This document shows positions 9,662 to 19,665 of a stretch of 64,000 nucleotides of DNA, in pieces. The notes beneath the pieces were generated by a model that saw nothing but the letters and a program-made list of their open reading frames with translations, was not told the origin of the DNA and ran no database searches. Made by a program: the position numbers and the translations under genes. How positions within the stretch are numbered: position 1 is the first letter of the stretch; every line of letters begins with the position of its first letter. This stretch comes from Paralimibaculum aggregatum (lineage in GTDB: Bacteria; Pseudomonadota; Alphaproteobacteria; Rhodobacterales; Rhodobacteraceae), in the NCBI RefSeq assembly GCF_030270585.1, contig NZ_BSYI01000019.1:21798-85797 (forward strand). The letters are read 5' to 3'.

Positions 9662-10990
9662 TCAGCCCGGGCGGCGGAACCGGGCGGCGAAGAAGCCGTC
9701 CATGCCGCCGCGCTCGGGCCAGAGATCGGGCAGGGTGCGCAGATCCCCCTCCGGCGTGGCGAAGGGGCCGGTGACCGGCAGCCGCTCGGCGCCGCTGCGC
9801 GCCGCGAAGGCGCGGGCGCGGTCCTCGCCCTCGGCCTTCAGCAGCGAGCAGGTGGCGAAGACGAGGCAGCCCCCGGGGGCCACCCAGTCCCAGGCGCGGT
9901 CGAGCAGCCTGTCCTGCAGCGCGGTGAGCTTGGCCAGCGACTCGGCCGCGCCCTCCTCGAAGCGCCGCGGCAGCTCCGGGTGCCGGCGCACGGTGCCGGT
10001 GGCGGAGCAGGGGGCGTCGAGCAGCACCGCGTCGAACCGGGTCTCCGGCGCCCAGTCGAGCGCATCGGCCACCACCGTCCCGGCCTCGAGCCCTACCCGC
10101 GCGAGGTTCTCGGCCAGCCGGGCCATCCGGGCCTCGGAGATGTCGAGCGCCGTCACCCGCGCCCCCGCCGCGGCGAGCTGCATGGTCTTGCCGCCGGGTG
10201 CCGCGCAGAGATCGAGCACGCGCTTGCCGGCGGGTTCGGGGATCAGCGTCGCCGGCAGGCTGGCGGCGGCGTCCTGCACCCACCAGGCGCCCTGGGCATA
10301 GCCCGGCAGCGCGCTGATCTGCGGCCGCGCCGCAAGCCGGAGCCCGCCGGTGGGCAGCGCCTCGGCCTCCAGCTCCACGGCCAGCGCCTCGGCATCGCCG
10401 GGCGTGCGCAGCGAGAGATCGACCGGCGGCAGCACCAGGTGCGCCGCGGCGATGGCCAGCGCCCGCTCGCGCCCCCAGTCGGTGCCGAGCCGGTGCCAGA
10501 GCCAGCCGGCCATGTTGCGCCAGCCGGCATCCTTCGCCGGTGCGGGCGGCTCGGCCGCGAGCCTTCGCCCGACGGCATTGACCAGCCCGGCGAGCCGCGC
10601 GCCGGGGCCGGCCTTGGCCTGGCGCACCGCCAGATCCACCGCCGCATGCGGCCCGGTCTGGCGGAACATCAGCTCCGCCGCCATCACCCGCAGGATGTGG
10701 ATCACCGGCGCCCGCGGCGGCTTCGGCACGCGCTCGGCCAGCGCCGTGTCGATCTCGCCGAGCCGGCGCAGCGTGAGATCGGCCAGGGCGCGGGCCTCGG
10801 CGCGCTCTGCCGGGTCGCCGGAGAAGCGGGTCTCCTCGAACATGCGACCACGGTCGAGCACCGCGGCGATCGCCGACACCGCGCCCTGCCGCGCGGCAAG
10901 GCCGGGCACCGGCGGCTGCGCCGGCGCCGAGCGGCGGTCGGAAGGGCGGTCGGCGGGGCGGCGATCCTTTCCGCGGGGCGCGCGGCTCAC
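9662..10990 (-). CDS. RsmB/Fmu-like rRNA cytosine-C5 methyltransferase
   Basis: The protein has 442 residues. The N-terminal third is a NusB-like RNA-binding domain ([20 protein letters not shown] to VGRRL). The C-terminal part is a Rossmann methyltransferase with [16 protein letters not shown] (SAM loop), [16 protein letters not shown] (motif IV) and [12 protein letters not shown] (motif VI). The two Cys of PC and TC are the pair used by m5C RNA methyltransferases. I chose the GTG start at 10990 because it overlaps the htpX stop as GTGA. Family knowledge suggests C967 of 16S rRNA as target, but that is not shown here. Confidence 0.9.
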   Translation of the reverse strand: MSRAPRGKDRRPADRPSDRRSAPAQPPVPGLAARQGAVSAIAAVLDRGRMFEETRFSGDPAERAEARALADLTLRRLGEIDTALAERVPKPPRAPVIHILRVMAAELMFRQTGPHAAVDLAVRQAKAGPGARLAGLVNAVGRRLAAEPPAPAKDAGWRNMAGWLWHRLGTDWGRERALAIAAAHLVLPPVDLSLRTPGDAEALAVELEAEALPTGGLRLAARPQISALPGYAQGAWWVQDAAASLPATLIPEPAGKRVLDLCAAPGGKTMQLAAAGARVTALDISEARMARLAENLARVGLEAGTVVADALDWAPETRFDAVLLDAPCSATGTVRRHPELPRRFEEGAAESLAKLTALQDRLLDRAWDWVAPGGCLVFATCSLLKAEGEDRARAFAARSGAERLPVTGPFATPEGDLRTLPDLWPERGGMDGFFAARFRRPG

Positions 10991-11958
10991 GTCCAGGGGT
11001 TCCGGCGGCGGGTCGTGGGGATGCGCGAGTCGCGCATCGGCGCGGCAGCGGCGGGGCGGGGCCGGGCCGGGCGCATCGGGGCGCCCGTGCCGGCGCCGCG
11101 GACGGTGCCCATCTCGGCCGCCAGCGCCTCCAGCGCGGCGATGCGGTTGGCGGGGTCGGGATGGGTCGAGAACAGGTTGTCGAAGCGCCGGCCGGAAAGC
11201 GGGTTCATGATGAAGAGATGCGCCGTCTCCGGGTGGCGCTCGGCGCTCACCATCTCGTGCCCGCGCACCGCGCGCGCGATCTTCTCCAGCGCCGAGGCGA
11301 GCCAGAGCGGGTTGCCGCAGATCTCGCCGCCCATGCGGTCGGCGGCGTATTCGCGGGTGCGGCTGATCGCCATCTGCACCACCATGGCGGCGAGCGGCGC
11401 CAGCACCGCGGCGAGCAGCATCCCGACGATGCCGAGCGGGCTGCGCTCGCGGTCGCCGCCGAGCACCATCGACCACTGCGCCCAGCTCGCCAGCATGCCG
11501 ATGGCGCCGGAGATCGTCGCCGTGATGGTCATGATCAGCGTATCGCGGTTCTTGATATGCGCCAGCTCGTGCGCCATCACGCCGGCCAGCTCCTCGCGGG
11601 TGAGCGTGCGCAAGATGCCGGTGGTGGCGGCAACCGCAGCGTTCTCGGGGCTGCGGCCGGTGGCGAAGGCGTTGGGCTGCGCATCCTCGATCAGATAGAC
11701 CCGCGGCATCGGCAGCTCGGCCCGTGCGGCCAGCTCGCGCACCATCGTCACGAGTTCCGGCGCGGTGCGCTCGTCGACCTCGCGGGCATTGTGCATGCGC
11801 AGCGCCAGGCTGTCGGAGCTCCACCATGCATAGCCGTTCATCAGCACCGCCACGACGAAGGCGATCACGGCGCCCGCGCCGCCGCCGACGAGCCAGCCCA
11901 CGGCGAGGAAAAGCCCCGTCATGCCCGCGAGCAGAAGCGCGGTCTTGGCATAGTTCAT
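10987..11958 (-). CDS. htpX: Membrane zinc metalloprotease HtpX
   Basis: HtpX degrades misfolded inner-membrane proteins. The protein is 323 residues from [15 protein letters not shown], with two hydrophobic segments within residues 5-50 and two more near 160-210. The zinc site is [13 protein letters not shown] (HExxH) with the third ligand in [10 protein letters not shown]. Family motifs [18 protein letters not shown] and [11 protein letters not shown] are also present. A basic, Pro/Ala-rich tail of about 40 residues follows the conserved domain. The stop overlaps the GTG of the RsmB-like gene, so the two are coupled. A short gene (DUF1674) diverges upstream. Confidence 0.95.
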   Translation of the reverse strand: MNYAKTALLLAGMTGLFLAVGWLVGGGAGAVIAFVVAVLMNGYAWWSSDSLALRMHNAREVDERTAPELVTMVRELAARAELPMPRVYLIEDAQPNAFATGRSPENAAVAATTGILRTLTREELAGVMAHELAHIKNRDTLIMTITATISGAIGMLASWAQWSMVLGGDRERSPLGIVGMLLAAVLAPLAAMVVQMAISRTREYAADRMGGEICGNPLWLASALEKIARAVRGHEMVSAERHPETAHLFIMNPLSGRRFDNLFSTHPDPANRIAALEALAAEMGTVRGAGTGAPMRPARPRPAAAAPMRDSRIPTTRRRNPWT

Positions 11959-12032
11959 CTCTCGATCACTCCTGTTGCCGTTCCCGTTGGTGTGGCCCAT
12001 ATCCCGGGTAACAGTTTCGGAGGGGATATAGG

Positions 12033-12230
12033 ATGACCGCGAAGACACCCCAAGAGCGGGTTGCCGAGGCGGCCGCGCGGGCACTGGCCGAAGCCGCCGA
12101 ACGCCGCGCCGCGGCCGAGCGGGAGGCCGCCGCCGCGGCGCCTTCGCCGAAGGAGCTTGGCGGGCGCCAGGGGCCCGAGCCCACGCGCTTCGGCGACTGG
12201 GAGAAGAAGGGCATCGCCATCGACTTCTGA
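12033..12230 (+). CDS. DUF1674 protein (succinate dehydrogenase assembly factor 4-like)
   Basis: This is a 65-residue protein. Its first half is an Ala/Glu/Arg helix and its end is the family signature [19 protein letters not shown]. That C-terminal motif defines DUF1674, the bacterial relatives of mitochondrial SDHAF4, which protects flavinylated SdhA before complex II assembly. The start ATG follows GGAGGGGATATAGG. No sdh genes are nearby. The function is by family relation only. Confidence 0.88.
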   Translation: MTAKTPQERVAEAAARALAEAAERRAAAEREAAAAAPSPKELGGRQGPEPTRFGDWEKKGIAIDF

Positions 12231-12320
12231 GCCGGCTTCCGGCCCGGTGCCACCTTGACCCCGGCGGCGTTGCGCCACATCAGGGGCGGGGGCGGCGCGG
12301 CCCCGTTGCGGAGAGGCCCG

Positions 12321-12824
12321 ATGGCGACCGAAACCCCCCTTGCCCTGCAGACCCCGGATGACAAGGACGCGCTGCGCCGCGCCCTCGGCACCTTCGCCAC
12401 CGGGGTGACCATCGTCACCGCCCGCGCCGGTGACGGAACGCCGGCCGGCTTCACCGCCAATTCCTTCACCTCGGTCTCGCTCGACCCGCCGCTGCTGCTG
12501 GTCTGCCTGGCACATACCGCTGCGAGCTACGGCATCTTCCGCGCCGCCGAGAGCTTCGCCGTCAACGTGCTGGAGACCGGTCAGGAGGACACCGCCAAGC
12601 GCTTCGCCAGCCGCGGGGTCGACAAGTTCGGCCCGACCCCCTGGGAGGCCGGGGCGCTCGGCGCGCCGCTGATCGCCGGCTCGCTGGCGGTGTTCGACTG
12701 CGCCATGCACAGCCGGGTCGAGGCCGGCGACCACGACATCCTGATGGGCCGGGTGCTCGGCTTCTCGATCCATGAGGGCGCGGCGCTGCTCTACCACCAG
12801 GGCATCTTCAAGTCGCTCGGCTGA
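12321..12824 (+). CDS. Flavin reductase-like FMN-binding protein
   Basis: The product has 167 residues from MATETPLALQ, with GGAGAGG upstream. It matches the flavin reductase/NADH:FMN oxidoreductase (DIM6/NTAB) fold: LRRALGTFATGVTIVTAR at the start, AGFTANSFTSVSLDPPLLL forming the FMN pocket, and HDILMGRVLGF near the end. Such proteins are either the reductase component of two-component monooxygenases or stand-alone FMN reductases. No partner monooxygenase is adjacent, so the role stays open. Confidence 0.88.
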   Translation: MATETPLALQTPDDKDALRRALGTFATGVTIVTARAGDGTPAGFTANSFTSVSLDPPLLLVCLAHTAASYGIFRAAESFAVNVLETGQEDTAKRFASRGVDKFGPTPWEAGALGAPLIAGSLAVFDCAMHSRVEAGDHDILMGRVLGFSIHEGAALLYHQGIFKSLG

Positions 12825-12835
12825 CCGCGGACCCC

Positions 12836-13051
12836 TCAGAAGATCAGCAGCCCGGCCAGCAGCATCGCGAGGCCGAGAAAGGCCAGCGCCACCGCCGCGG
12901 TGTTGACGAGGATCACCCGCTTCAGCCCGGCCGAGGCCACCTCCGGGTCGGCGTCGCCGCGGCGCAGCTGCACCGCGCGCAGGATGCAGAACAGGATCAG
13001 CACGAGGCCGATGCCGGCGAGCCCGATCCCGGCCCAGGCGAGCCCGCTCAC
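12836..13051 (-). CDS. Small two-helix membrane protein
   Basis: The product has 71 residues with two hydrophobic helices, approximately 4-25 (LAWAGIGLAGIGLVLILFCI) and 47-71 (VNTAAVALAFLGLAMLLAGL), and a charged loop between. The GTG start at 13051 overlaps the stop of the preceding acetyltransferase gene as GTGA, which both sets the start and indicates translational coupling. I do not recognise a family. Confidence 0.7.
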   Translation of the reverse strand: MSGLAWAGIGLAGIGLVLILFCILRAVQLRRGDADPEVASAGLKRVILVNTAAVALAFLGLAMLLAGLLIF

Positions 13052-13494
13052 GGCGCCGCCTCCAGCCGCATCCGGAGCACCTGCTCGGCGGTCTCGCCGT
13101 CGATGCCCCGCTCGGTCTCGGCAAAGCCCAGCGCGTGATAGAAGGCGATGGCGCGCGGGTTGCGCGTGAAGACGGTGACGGTGAGGAACGCGCGCCCGGC
13201 GATGGCGGCCCGCACCAGCGCCCGCCCGATGCCGCGCCGCTGCGCCGCGGGATGCACGAAGAGCCCGCCCAGCTCCTCCCCCAGCACCGCGGCAAAGCCG
13301 AGGGAACGCCCGTCGATCCGCGCGAGATGGGTCTCCGATCGCGGCAGGAAATGCTCCGCCACCAGCCGCCGCCGCTCGCCGCGGCCCTCGCCCGGCACGA
13401 AGGGATGCGCCGCCCGCGCCGCCACGGCCCAGATCTCGACCATCGCGGCATGATCCTCCGGCCGGCCGCGGGAGATGTCGATGGTGAGGCTCAT
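13048..13494 (-). CDS. GNAT-family N-acetyltransferase
   Basis: The product has 148 residues with the GNAT core: [20 protein letters not shown] is the acetyl-CoA pyrophosphate loop (R/QxxGxG/A) and [16 protein letters not shown] is the C-terminal motif. The acceptor substrate is unknown. The gene sits in a tight unit: its ATG overlaps the 5-oxoprolinase stop (ATGA) and its stop overlaps the next GTG. This suggests one transcript starting at the 5-oxoprolinase gene. Confidence 0.87.
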   Translation of the reverse strand: MSLTIDISRGRPEDHAAMVEIWAVAARAAHPFVPGEGRGERRRLVAEHFLPRSETHLARIDGRSLGFAAVLGEELGGLFVHPAAQRRGIGRALVRAAIAGRAFLTVTVFTRNPRAIAFYHALGFAETERGIDGETAEQVLRMRLEAAP

Positions 13495-16400
13495 TCCGGC
13501 GCGCCGCAGCCGCCGCCGCCCGGGGTCTCGAGCAGCCAGACATCGCCCGCCTTCATCTCGCGCCGGTCGGCGGAGGCGAGGCGCTCCTCGGTGCCGTCGG
13601 CGCGGATCACCGTGCTCCGCCCGCAGGCCCCCGGCGCGCCGCCATCGAGCCCCGGCGGCGGCACCACCCGGTGCCCGGAGAGGATCGCCACGGTCATGTC
13701 CTCGAGGAAGCGGATCCGCCGCACCGCACCGTCGCCGCCGCCCCACCTCCCGCGCCCGCCGGAGCCGGGCCGCAGGCGGAACGCCTCCAACAGTACCGGG
13801 AAGCGCCATTCCAGCACCTCCGGATCGGTGAGCCGCGAATTGGTCATGTGGGTGTGCACGCCGGAGCAGCCGGGATGGCCGGTGCCGTCGTTGCGCCAGC
13901 CCGCGCCGGAGCCGCCGCAGATCGTCTCGTAATACTGGTAGCGCGCGTTGCCCCAGGTGGTGTTGTTCATGGTTGACTGCGCCGCGGCCTGCACGCCGAG
14001 CGCCAGGAACAGCGCCGAGGTCACCGCCTGGCTGGTCTCGACATTGCCGGCGATCACCGCGGCAGGGTAGCGCGGCGAGAGCATCGTGCCCTCCGGCAGC
14101 ACCACCTCGAGCGGCTTCATCACGCCCTCGTTCATCGGGATCGCGTCGTCCACCAGGCAGCGGAAGACATAGAGCACCGCCGCCCGCGTCACCGGCTCCG
14201 GCGCGTTGTAGTTGGTGGCGAGCTGGCCGGTGGTGCCGGTGAAGTCGATCCGTGCCGAGCGGGCCTCGCGGTCGACCCGCACCGAGACATGGATCGCGCG
14301 CGGCTCGCCGTCGAAGCCCGGATCCATCTCGTAGACATAGTCCGCGTCCTTCAGCGCCAGGATGCGCCGGCGCACCAGCTCCTCGGCATTGTCCTGCACA
14401 TGGCCCATATAGGCCTGCACGACATCCAGCCCGAAATGCCCGACGATGCGCCGCAGCTCGGCCGCGCCCTTCTCGCAGGCGGCGATCTGCGCCTTGAGAT
14501 CGGCGATGTTGATGTCCGGCGCGCGGGCGGGATACTTCGCCCCGGTGAGCAGCGCGCGCATCTCCGCCTCGCGCATCCGGCCGGTGGCGCCGTCGACCAG
14601 CTTGAAGTTGTCGATCAGCACGCCCTCGTCCTCGACCACCCGGCTGTCCGGCGGCATCGAGCCCGGCGTCAGCCCGCCGACATCGGTGTGATGGCCACGT
14701 GCGGAGGTGTAGAACAGGACCTCGCGCCCGGCATCGTCCCACACCGGCGTCACCACCGTGATGTCCGGCAGATGGGTGCCGCCGTTGTAGGGCGCGTTCA
14801 GCACGAAGACGTCGCCGGGGCGCATCTCCGGGTTCTGCGCGATCACGGTGCGCACGCTTGCCGCCATCGAGCCGAGATGCACCGGCATGTGCGGGGCGTT
14901 GGCGATGAGATCGCCGGCGGCGTCGAACAGCGCGCAGGAGAAGTCGAGCCGCTCCTTGATGGTGACGGAGGCGGCGGTGTTCTCCAGCACCGCGCCCATC
15001 TGCTCGGCGATCGACATGGTGAGATTGTTGAAGACCTCGAGCATCACCGGATCGGCCTCGGTGCCCACGGCGCGGGCCTCGCGCGGCAGCACCCGGCGCA
15101 GCACCACATGGTCGTGCGCGGTGATCTCGGCGCGCCAGCCCGGCTCGATCAGGATCGAGGTATGCGGCTCGACCAGCACCGCGGGGCCGGAGAGCCGGTC
15201 TCCCGGCCGCATCGCCGCGCGGCGCACGAAGCGCGCCGGCAGCCATCTGCCGCCGACATGGATCTCCGCCTCTCTCGCGGTCTCGATCTCCGCCTCGTCG
15301 CGGGTCGCTGTCTCCTGCGCCGGCTCCTCGAGATCGGCGGCGCGGCCGATCGCCTCGGCGCTGACCGCCTCGATCACCAGCGCCGCCTCCCCGGCATCGA
15401 AACCGAAGCGCCGGCGATGCGCCTCGCCGAAGCGCTCACGCAGCTCCGCCAGCGTGCCGAAGGGAATCGGCAGCGCGGTGTCGGTGCCCTTCACCTTGAG
15501 AAGCAGGGTCTCCACCGTGCGGACCGCGCCGGCCGCGACCCCCTGCGCCGCGACCTCCGCCGCCGCGTCCGAGCCCAGCCGGTCGAGATCCGCCGCCGCC
15601 TGCAGGCGCGTCCGGTCGGAGAGCTCGGCCTCAACCGCCTGCTGCCGGCTCGCCCGGATATCGGCGAGCCCCATGCCATAGGCCGAGAGCAGCGAGGCCA
15701 TCGGGTGCACCAGGCAGGTCTCCATGCCCAGCGTGTCGGCGATGGCACAGGCATGCTGCGCACCGGCCCCGCCGAACACCGTGAGGCAGTATTCCGTCAC
15801 GTCATGGCCCTGCTGCACCGAGATCTTCTTGATCGCGTTGGCCATGTTCTCGACCGCGATCTGCAGGAAGCCCTCGGCCAATTCCTCCACCGGCTTGCCG
15901 ACCTCCGCCGCCAGCGCCTCGAAGGCGGCGCGGGTGGCCCCGGCATCGAGCGGGCGGTTCGCCTCGGGCCCGAAGATCGCGGGAAAGAACTCCGGCCGCA
16001 GCCGCCCGGTCACGACGTTGGCGTCGGTCACCGCGAGCGGGCCGCCACGGCCATAGCAGGTCGGCCCCGGATTGGCGCCGGCGCTCTCGGGCCCGACGCG
16101 CAGCCGCGTGCCGTCGAAGGTGAGGCGCGAGCCGCCGCCGGCCGCCACCGTGTGGATGTCCATCATCGGCGCGGTGATCCGCACACCCGCCACGCGGGTG
16201 TTGAGCACGCGCTCGTAATCCCCGGCATAGTGGCAGACATCCGTCGAGGTGCCACCCATGTCGAAGCCGATGATCTTGCCGAAACCCGCGATCCGCGCGG
16301 TGGCGACCGCGCCCACCACGCCGCCCGCCGGGCCCGAGAGGATCGCGTCCTTGCCCTGGAAGCGGTTGGCATCGGTCAGCCCGCCGGAGGACTGCATGAA

Positions 16401-17132
16401 CATCAGCTTGCCCGCCGCATCGCCCTCGAAGGCGGCCGCCACCCGGTCGACATAGGCGCGCAGGATCGGCGAGAGATAGGCGTCCACCACCGTGGTGTCG
16501 CCGCGGCTGACCATCTTCATCAGCGGCGAGACCTCGTGGCTGACCGAGACCTGCCCGAAGCCGAGGCGCCGGGCGATGCGCGCCGCCGCGGCCTCGTGCT
16601 CGCTGTGCCGGTAGCCATGCACGAAGACGATCGCCACCGCCTCGATGCCCGCCGCCTTGGCCTCGGCCAGCGCCGCCTCCAGCGCCGCCGTGTCGAGCGG
16701 GATCTCGACGGTGCCGTCGGCGCGGACCCGCTCCCCGGCCTCGATCACCCGCTCGTAGAGCATCTCCGGCAGCACGATCTCGCGCGCGAAGAGCTCGGGG
16801 CGGTTCTGGTAGGCGAGGCGGAGCTGGTCGCCGAGGCCGCGGGTGGTGACCAGCACCGTGCGCGCGCCCTTGCGCTCGAGCAGCGCATTGGTCGCCACCG
16901 TGGTGCCCATCTTCACCCGGCCCACCCGATGCGCCGGGATCGGGTCGGCCGGGCCGAGGCCGAGAAAGCGCCGGATGCCGTGCAGCGCCGCATCGGGATA
17001 CTGCTCGGGGTTCTCCGAGAGCAGCTTGGCGGTGCTCAGCCGGCCCTCGGGATCACCGGCGACGATATCCGTGAAGGTGCCGCCCCGGTCGATCCAGAAA
17101 TCCCAGGTTCCGCCGCCCCCGCCTTCGGCCAT
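13491..17132 (-). CDS. Single-chain 5-oxoprolinase (fused HyuA/HyuB type hydantoinase)
   Basis: The protein has 1213 residues and fuses both halves of the family. Residues 1 to about 690 are the ATP-grasping A part: [52 protein letters not shown]. Residues about 700-1213 are the B part with [20 protein letters not shown] and RGHHTDVGG. Fused enzymes of about 1200-1290 residues are the eukaryotic and bacterial 5-oxoprolinase form, which hydrolyses 5-oxoproline to glutamate at the cost of ATP. GGAGGG precedes the ATG. N-methylhydantoinase activity cannot be excluded. It heads the unit with the GNAT and 71-residue membrane protein. Confidence 0.92.
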   Translation of the reverse strand: MAEGGGGGTWDFWIDRGGTFTDIVAGDPEGRLSTAKLLSENPEQYPDAALHGIRRFLGLGPADPIPAHRVGRVKMGTTVATNALLERKGARTVLVTTRGLGDQLRLAYQNRPELFAREIVLPEMLYERVIEAGERVRADGTVEIPLDTAALEAALAEAKAAGIEAVAIVFVHGYRHSEHEAAAARIARRLGFGQVSVSHEVSPLMKMVSRGDTTVVDAYLSPILRAYVDRVAAAFEGDAAGKLMFMQSSGGLTDANRFQGKDAILSGPAGGVVGAVATARIAGFGKIIGFDMGGTSTDVCHYAGDYERVLNTRVAGVRITAPMMDIHTVAAGGGSRLTFDGTRLRVGPESAGANPGPTCYGRGGPLAVTDANVVTGRLRPEFFPAIFGPEANRPLDAGATRAAFEALAAEVGKPVEELAEGFLQIAVENMANAIKKISVQQGHDVTEYCLTVFGGAGAQHACAIADTLGMETCLVHPMASLLSAYGMGLADIRASRQQAVEAELSDRTRLQAAADLDRLGSDAAAEVAAQGVAAGAVRTVETLLLKVKGTDTALPIPFGTLAELRERFGEAHRRRFGFDAGEAALVIEAVSAEAIGRAADLEEPAQETATRDEAEIETAREAEIHVGGRWLPARFVRRAAMRPGDRLSGPAVLVEPHTSILIEPGWRAEITAHDHVVLRRVLPREARAVGTEADPVMLEVFNNLTMSIAEQMGAVLENTAASVTIKERLDFSCALFDAAGDLIANAPHMPVHLGSMAASVRTVIAQNPEMRPGDVFVLNAPYNGGTHLPDITVVTPVWDDAGREVLFYTSARGHHTDVGGLTPGSMPPDSRVVEDEGVLIDNFKLVDGATGRMREAEMRALLTGAKYPARAPDINIADLKAQIAACEKGAAELRRIVGHFGLDVVQAYMGHVQDNAEELVRRRILALKDADYVYEMDPGFDGEPRAIHVSVRVDREARSARIDFTGTTGQLATNYNAPEPVTRAAVLYVFRCLVDDAIPMNEGVMKPLEVVLPEGTMLSPRYPAAVIAGNVETSQAVTSALFLALGVQAAAQSTMNNTTWGNARYQYYETICGGSGAGWRNDGTGHPGCSGVHTHMTNSRLTDPEVLEWRFPVLLEAFRLRPGSGGRGRWGGGDGAVRRIRFLEDMTVAILSGHRVVPPPGLDGGAPGACGRSTVIRADGTEERLASADRREMKAGDVWLLETPGGGGCGAPE

Positions 17133-17222
17133 TTCGTCGCCCTCCGCAGAATCTCGGTCATCGCACTGGCAATTCCCCGCTTAGAGCATTACTTTAGAGA
17201 GCGATAGTCAGGGGAGTAAGGG

Positions 17223-17348
17223 ATGGAACTCATTCTGATCGCGCTCTTTGGTCTGGGCGCTGTCGCGATCGTTGTCGCTTCCGGGTCGCAGGAGCCCGAG
17301 CGGCGTCCGGTGCGCGTCCGCGTCGACCGGAGCCGCGACCGCCGCTGA
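17223..17348 (+). CDS. 41-residue single-helix membrane peptide
   Basis: This short frame encodes a hydrophobic helix, residues 1-20 (MELILIALFGLGAVAIVVAS), followed by a strongly basic tail ending RVRVDRSRDRR. The ATG has a clear GGGGAG six to eight bases upstream, which is better than for several larger genes here. It ends 17 bases before the GTG of the acetyltransferase. No family is recognised; a small membrane protein is the likely product. Confidence 0.5.
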   Translation: MELILIALFGLGAVAIVVASGSQEPERRPVRVRVDRSRDRR

Positions 17349-17365
17349 CCGGCGGAGCCCCGGCG

Positions 17366-17860
17366 GTGCTGCGCCCGGCGCTGGCGGGTGACGTGCCCGC
17401 GATTGCCGGCATCCTGAACGCCGAGATCCGAGGCGGCACCGCAAGCTGGCGGACCGCACCCGTTTCCGACGAGGACATGGCCGACTGGCTGGTCGAGCGG
17501 CTCTCCGCAGGCCGGCCCGTGTTGGTTGCCGAGGCCGACGGGCGCGTGGCCGGCTATGGAAGCTACGGCGCCTTCCGCAGCGGCGGCGGCTATGCCGGCA
17601 CCGTCGAGCATTCGGTCTATGTCGCCGCATCCTTCCGCCGCCGCGGCATCGCCACCGCCCTCCTCGAAACGCTGATCGCGCGCGCGCGCGATGACGGGCT
17701 TGCCTGCATGGTGGGCGGGATCAGCGCCGACCAGGCCGCCAGCCTCGCATTGCACGAGAAGCTCGGCTTCCACGAGGCCGGGCGCCTCGCGGGCGTGGGC
17801 CGCAAGTTCGGCCGCCCGCTCGATCTCGTGCTGATGCTGCTGGCGCTCGATGCCGGCTGA
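17366..17860 (+). CDS. GNAT acetyltransferase, phosphinothricin acetyltransferase-like
   Basis: The product has 164 residues with a GTG start behind GGAG. The layout follows the Pat/PhnO-like GNAT group: AGDVPAIAGILNAEIRGGTA, VEHSVYVAASFRRRGIATALL (acetyl-CoA loop), GLACMVGGISADQAASLALH and EKLGFHEAGRLAGVGRKFGR. Many chromosomal members acetylate methionine sulfone or sulfoximine, or amino acid analogues, rather than the herbicide. The substrate is not determined. The gene converges on the SDR gene with nine bases between stops. Confidence 0.87.
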   Translation: MLRPALAGDVPAIAGILNAEIRGGTASWRTAPVSDEDMADWLVERLSAGRPVLVAEADGRVAGYGSYGAFRSGGGYAGTVEHSVYVAASFRRRGIATALLETLIARARDDGLACMVGGISADQAASLALHEKLGFHEAGRLAGVGRKFGRPLDLVLMLLALDAG

Positions 17861-17869
17861 GCGCCGCGC

Positions 17870-18670
17870 CTAGCGCTCCGGCGAGGCCAGCGGGTCGAGC
17901 ACCGTGCGCCCGCCATCCACCGCGATGATCTGACCGGTGACGAAGCTGGCCTCGTCGGAGGCGAGATAGGCCACCGCATGGGCGGCCTCCTCGACCTCGC
18001 CGATGCGCCCGAGCGGGGTCACGCGGATCATCTCGTCGCGCAGTTCGGCGCGGTCGCGCAGCGCGTTGCGCAGCGATGCCGTCATCACCGATCCGAGCGC
18101 CACGCCGTTCACCCGGATGCGGTGCTCGGCAAGGCTCGCCGCCATCGAGCGGGTCAGCTGGTCGAGCGCCGCGCAGGACACCGAATAGGCGAACAGCGCC
18201 GAGACCGTCCGCCGCGCCGCGATCGAGGTGAGGTTGACGATGGCGCCCTGGAAGTCCGGGTCCTCCTGGCGCTGCGCGATCATCTTCTTCGCCACCGCCT
18301 GGGAGAGCACGAAGACGCTGCGCACGTTGGTGTCCCAGACCTCGTCGAACTCCGAGGGCTTGAGGTCGATGAAGGCGCCGGGGGTCGGATGCCGCTCGGC
18401 ATTCACCAGGATGTCGATCCGGCCGAAGGCGCTGTGGGTCGCCGCCAGCAGGTTGTTGACCGAGAGCTTCTCCTCGAGATTGCAGCTGAAGCGCTCCGCC
18501 GAGGCGCCGCCATCCCCGAGCTCGTCGTTGAGCGCCGCCAGCGCCTCGTCCCGCCCGTCGGCGAGCATCAGCCGGGCGCCCGCGCCCGCGAGGCGCAATG
18601 CCACGGCCCGGCCCAGATCGCCGGCAGCCCCCGTGATGATCACGGTCTTGCCCGACAGCTTGTCCGCCAC
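17870..18670 (-). CDS. SDR-family oxidoreductase with altered catalytic Lys
   Basis: The protein has 266 residues and the Rossmann pattern of short-chain dehydrogenases: VIITGAAGDLGRAVALRLAG for cofactor binding, NLTSIAA with the catalytic Ser, and a C-terminal EASFVTGQIIAVDGG. In the active site the family YxxxK reads Y162-S-V-S-C166, so the conserved Lys is Cys. The usual NNAG motif reads NAER. These two changes make ordinary dehydrogenase activity doubtful. The GTG start at 18670 has GGGGGAA upstream and fits the family N-terminus (ADKLSGKTVIITG). Its role is unknown. Confidence 0.85.
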   Translation of the reverse strand: MADKLSGKTVIITGAAGDLGRAVALRLAGAGARLMLADGRDEALAALNDELGDGGASAERFSCNLEEKLSVNNLLAATHSAFGRIDILVNAERHPTPGAFIDLKPSEFDEVWDTNVRSVFVLSQAVAKKMIAQRQEDPDFQGAIVNLTSIAARRTVSALFAYSVSCAALDQLTRSMAASLAEHRIRVNGVALGSVMTASLRNALRDRAELRDEMIRVTPLGRIGEVEEAAHAVAYLASDEASFVTGQIIAVDGGRTVLDPLASPER

Positions 18671-18882
18671 GGATTCCCCCCTCCGGCCAGCTTCGCCTGT
18701 CCGTCCCAACCTAGCGGGGCGGGCGGCTCGCGACAATCCGTGTCCTGCCCGCCGCCTCGCGCCGGAAATCCGGCCCCGCATGGTTCTGCCGGGCCGCGCT
18801 GACGCAAAGGTTATCGCCGCTGCGACACCCGGCGCGTCGAGGGGGCTGGGATCGGTCGCCGACTAGCGACTATTCTGCAGCC

Positions 18883-19569
18883 ATGTCGATCTGGCAGCGA
18901 ATCAGACAGGCCATCGGGGCCCTCCGCGCTGGCGAGCCGCTCAGCGCCCTGTTCGAGCGCATGTCGCGCGAGCCCGAGAAGACCGTGGCCTTCACCATCG
19001 CGGTGATCGCGCTCGGCGCCAAGATGGCCAAGGCCGATGGCCGGGTCACCCGCGACGAGATCGCCGCCTTCAAGCGGATCTTCCACATCGCCCCGAAGGA
19101 CGAGGCGGCGGCGGCGCGGGTCTACAACACCGCGCGGATGGATGTCGCGGGCTTCGACTTCTACGCCCGCCGCATCGCGCGGATGTTCCACGACCGCCCG
19201 GCGGTGCTGGTGGACATCATCGAGGGGCTGGTCTTCATCGCCATGGCCGACGGCGAGTTCCACCCCGGCGAGGAGGCCTTCCTCGACGAGGTGGCCGCGA
19301 TCTTCGGGGTGCCGGAGCGCTGCATGGCCTCGCTGAAGGCCCGGCACATGCCCGAGGGGGCCAACCCCTACCTGATCCTCGGCGTCACCCCGGATATCGA
19401 CGACGCGGCCCTGCGCACCGCCTATCGCAACCAGGTGCGCGAGCTGCACCCCGACCGGATGCTCGCCCACGGCCTGCCGCAGGAGGCCCTCCGCCTCGCC
19501 GAGCAGCGCCTCGCGCGGATCAACGCCGCCTATGACGAGGTGCGCAAGCTGCGCACCGCGGTGAGCTGA
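18883..19569 (+). CDS. DjlA-like protein: TerB domain plus C-terminal J domain
   Basis: The product has 228 residues. Residues about 30-150 form a TerB-like helical domain (FTIAVIALGAKMAKADGRVT, then FIAMADGEFHPGEEAFLDEV, both with acidic metal-binding-like loops). Residues about 163-228 are a J domain: NPYLILGVTPDIDDAALRTA with the diagnostic HPD in LHPDRM. J domains stimulate DnaK ATPase, so this is a co-chaperone. E. coli DjlA has a membrane helix at its N-terminus; here the segment TVAFTIAVIALGA is only weakly hydrophobic, so the protein may be soluble. Confidence 0.9.
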   Translation: MSIWQRIRQAIGALRAGEPLSALFERMSREPEKTVAFTIAVIALGAKMAKADGRVTRDEIAAFKRIFHIAPKDEAAAARVYNTARMDVAGFDFYARRIARMFHDRPAVLVDIIEGLVFIAMADGEFHPGEEAFLDEVAAIFGVPERCMASLKARHMPEGANPYLILGVTPDIDDAALRTAYRNQVRELHPDRMLAHGLPQEALRLAEQRLARINAAYDEVRKLRTAVS

Positions 19570-19665
19570 ACTGCGGCCCATACGTCCCGAAACGGGGCAT
19601 TCGAGATCGGTGCAGGTTCGATAGGGGCTTGCCAGGGCACCGAGGCCGGGGCGCCCGGGCCGGTC

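Noticed and set aside
14289..17207. Open frame of 972 codons on the plus strand antisense to the 5-oxoprolinase
   Set aside because: The translation is His/Arg/Gly-rich with no family features, while the other strand carries a complete, conserved protein.
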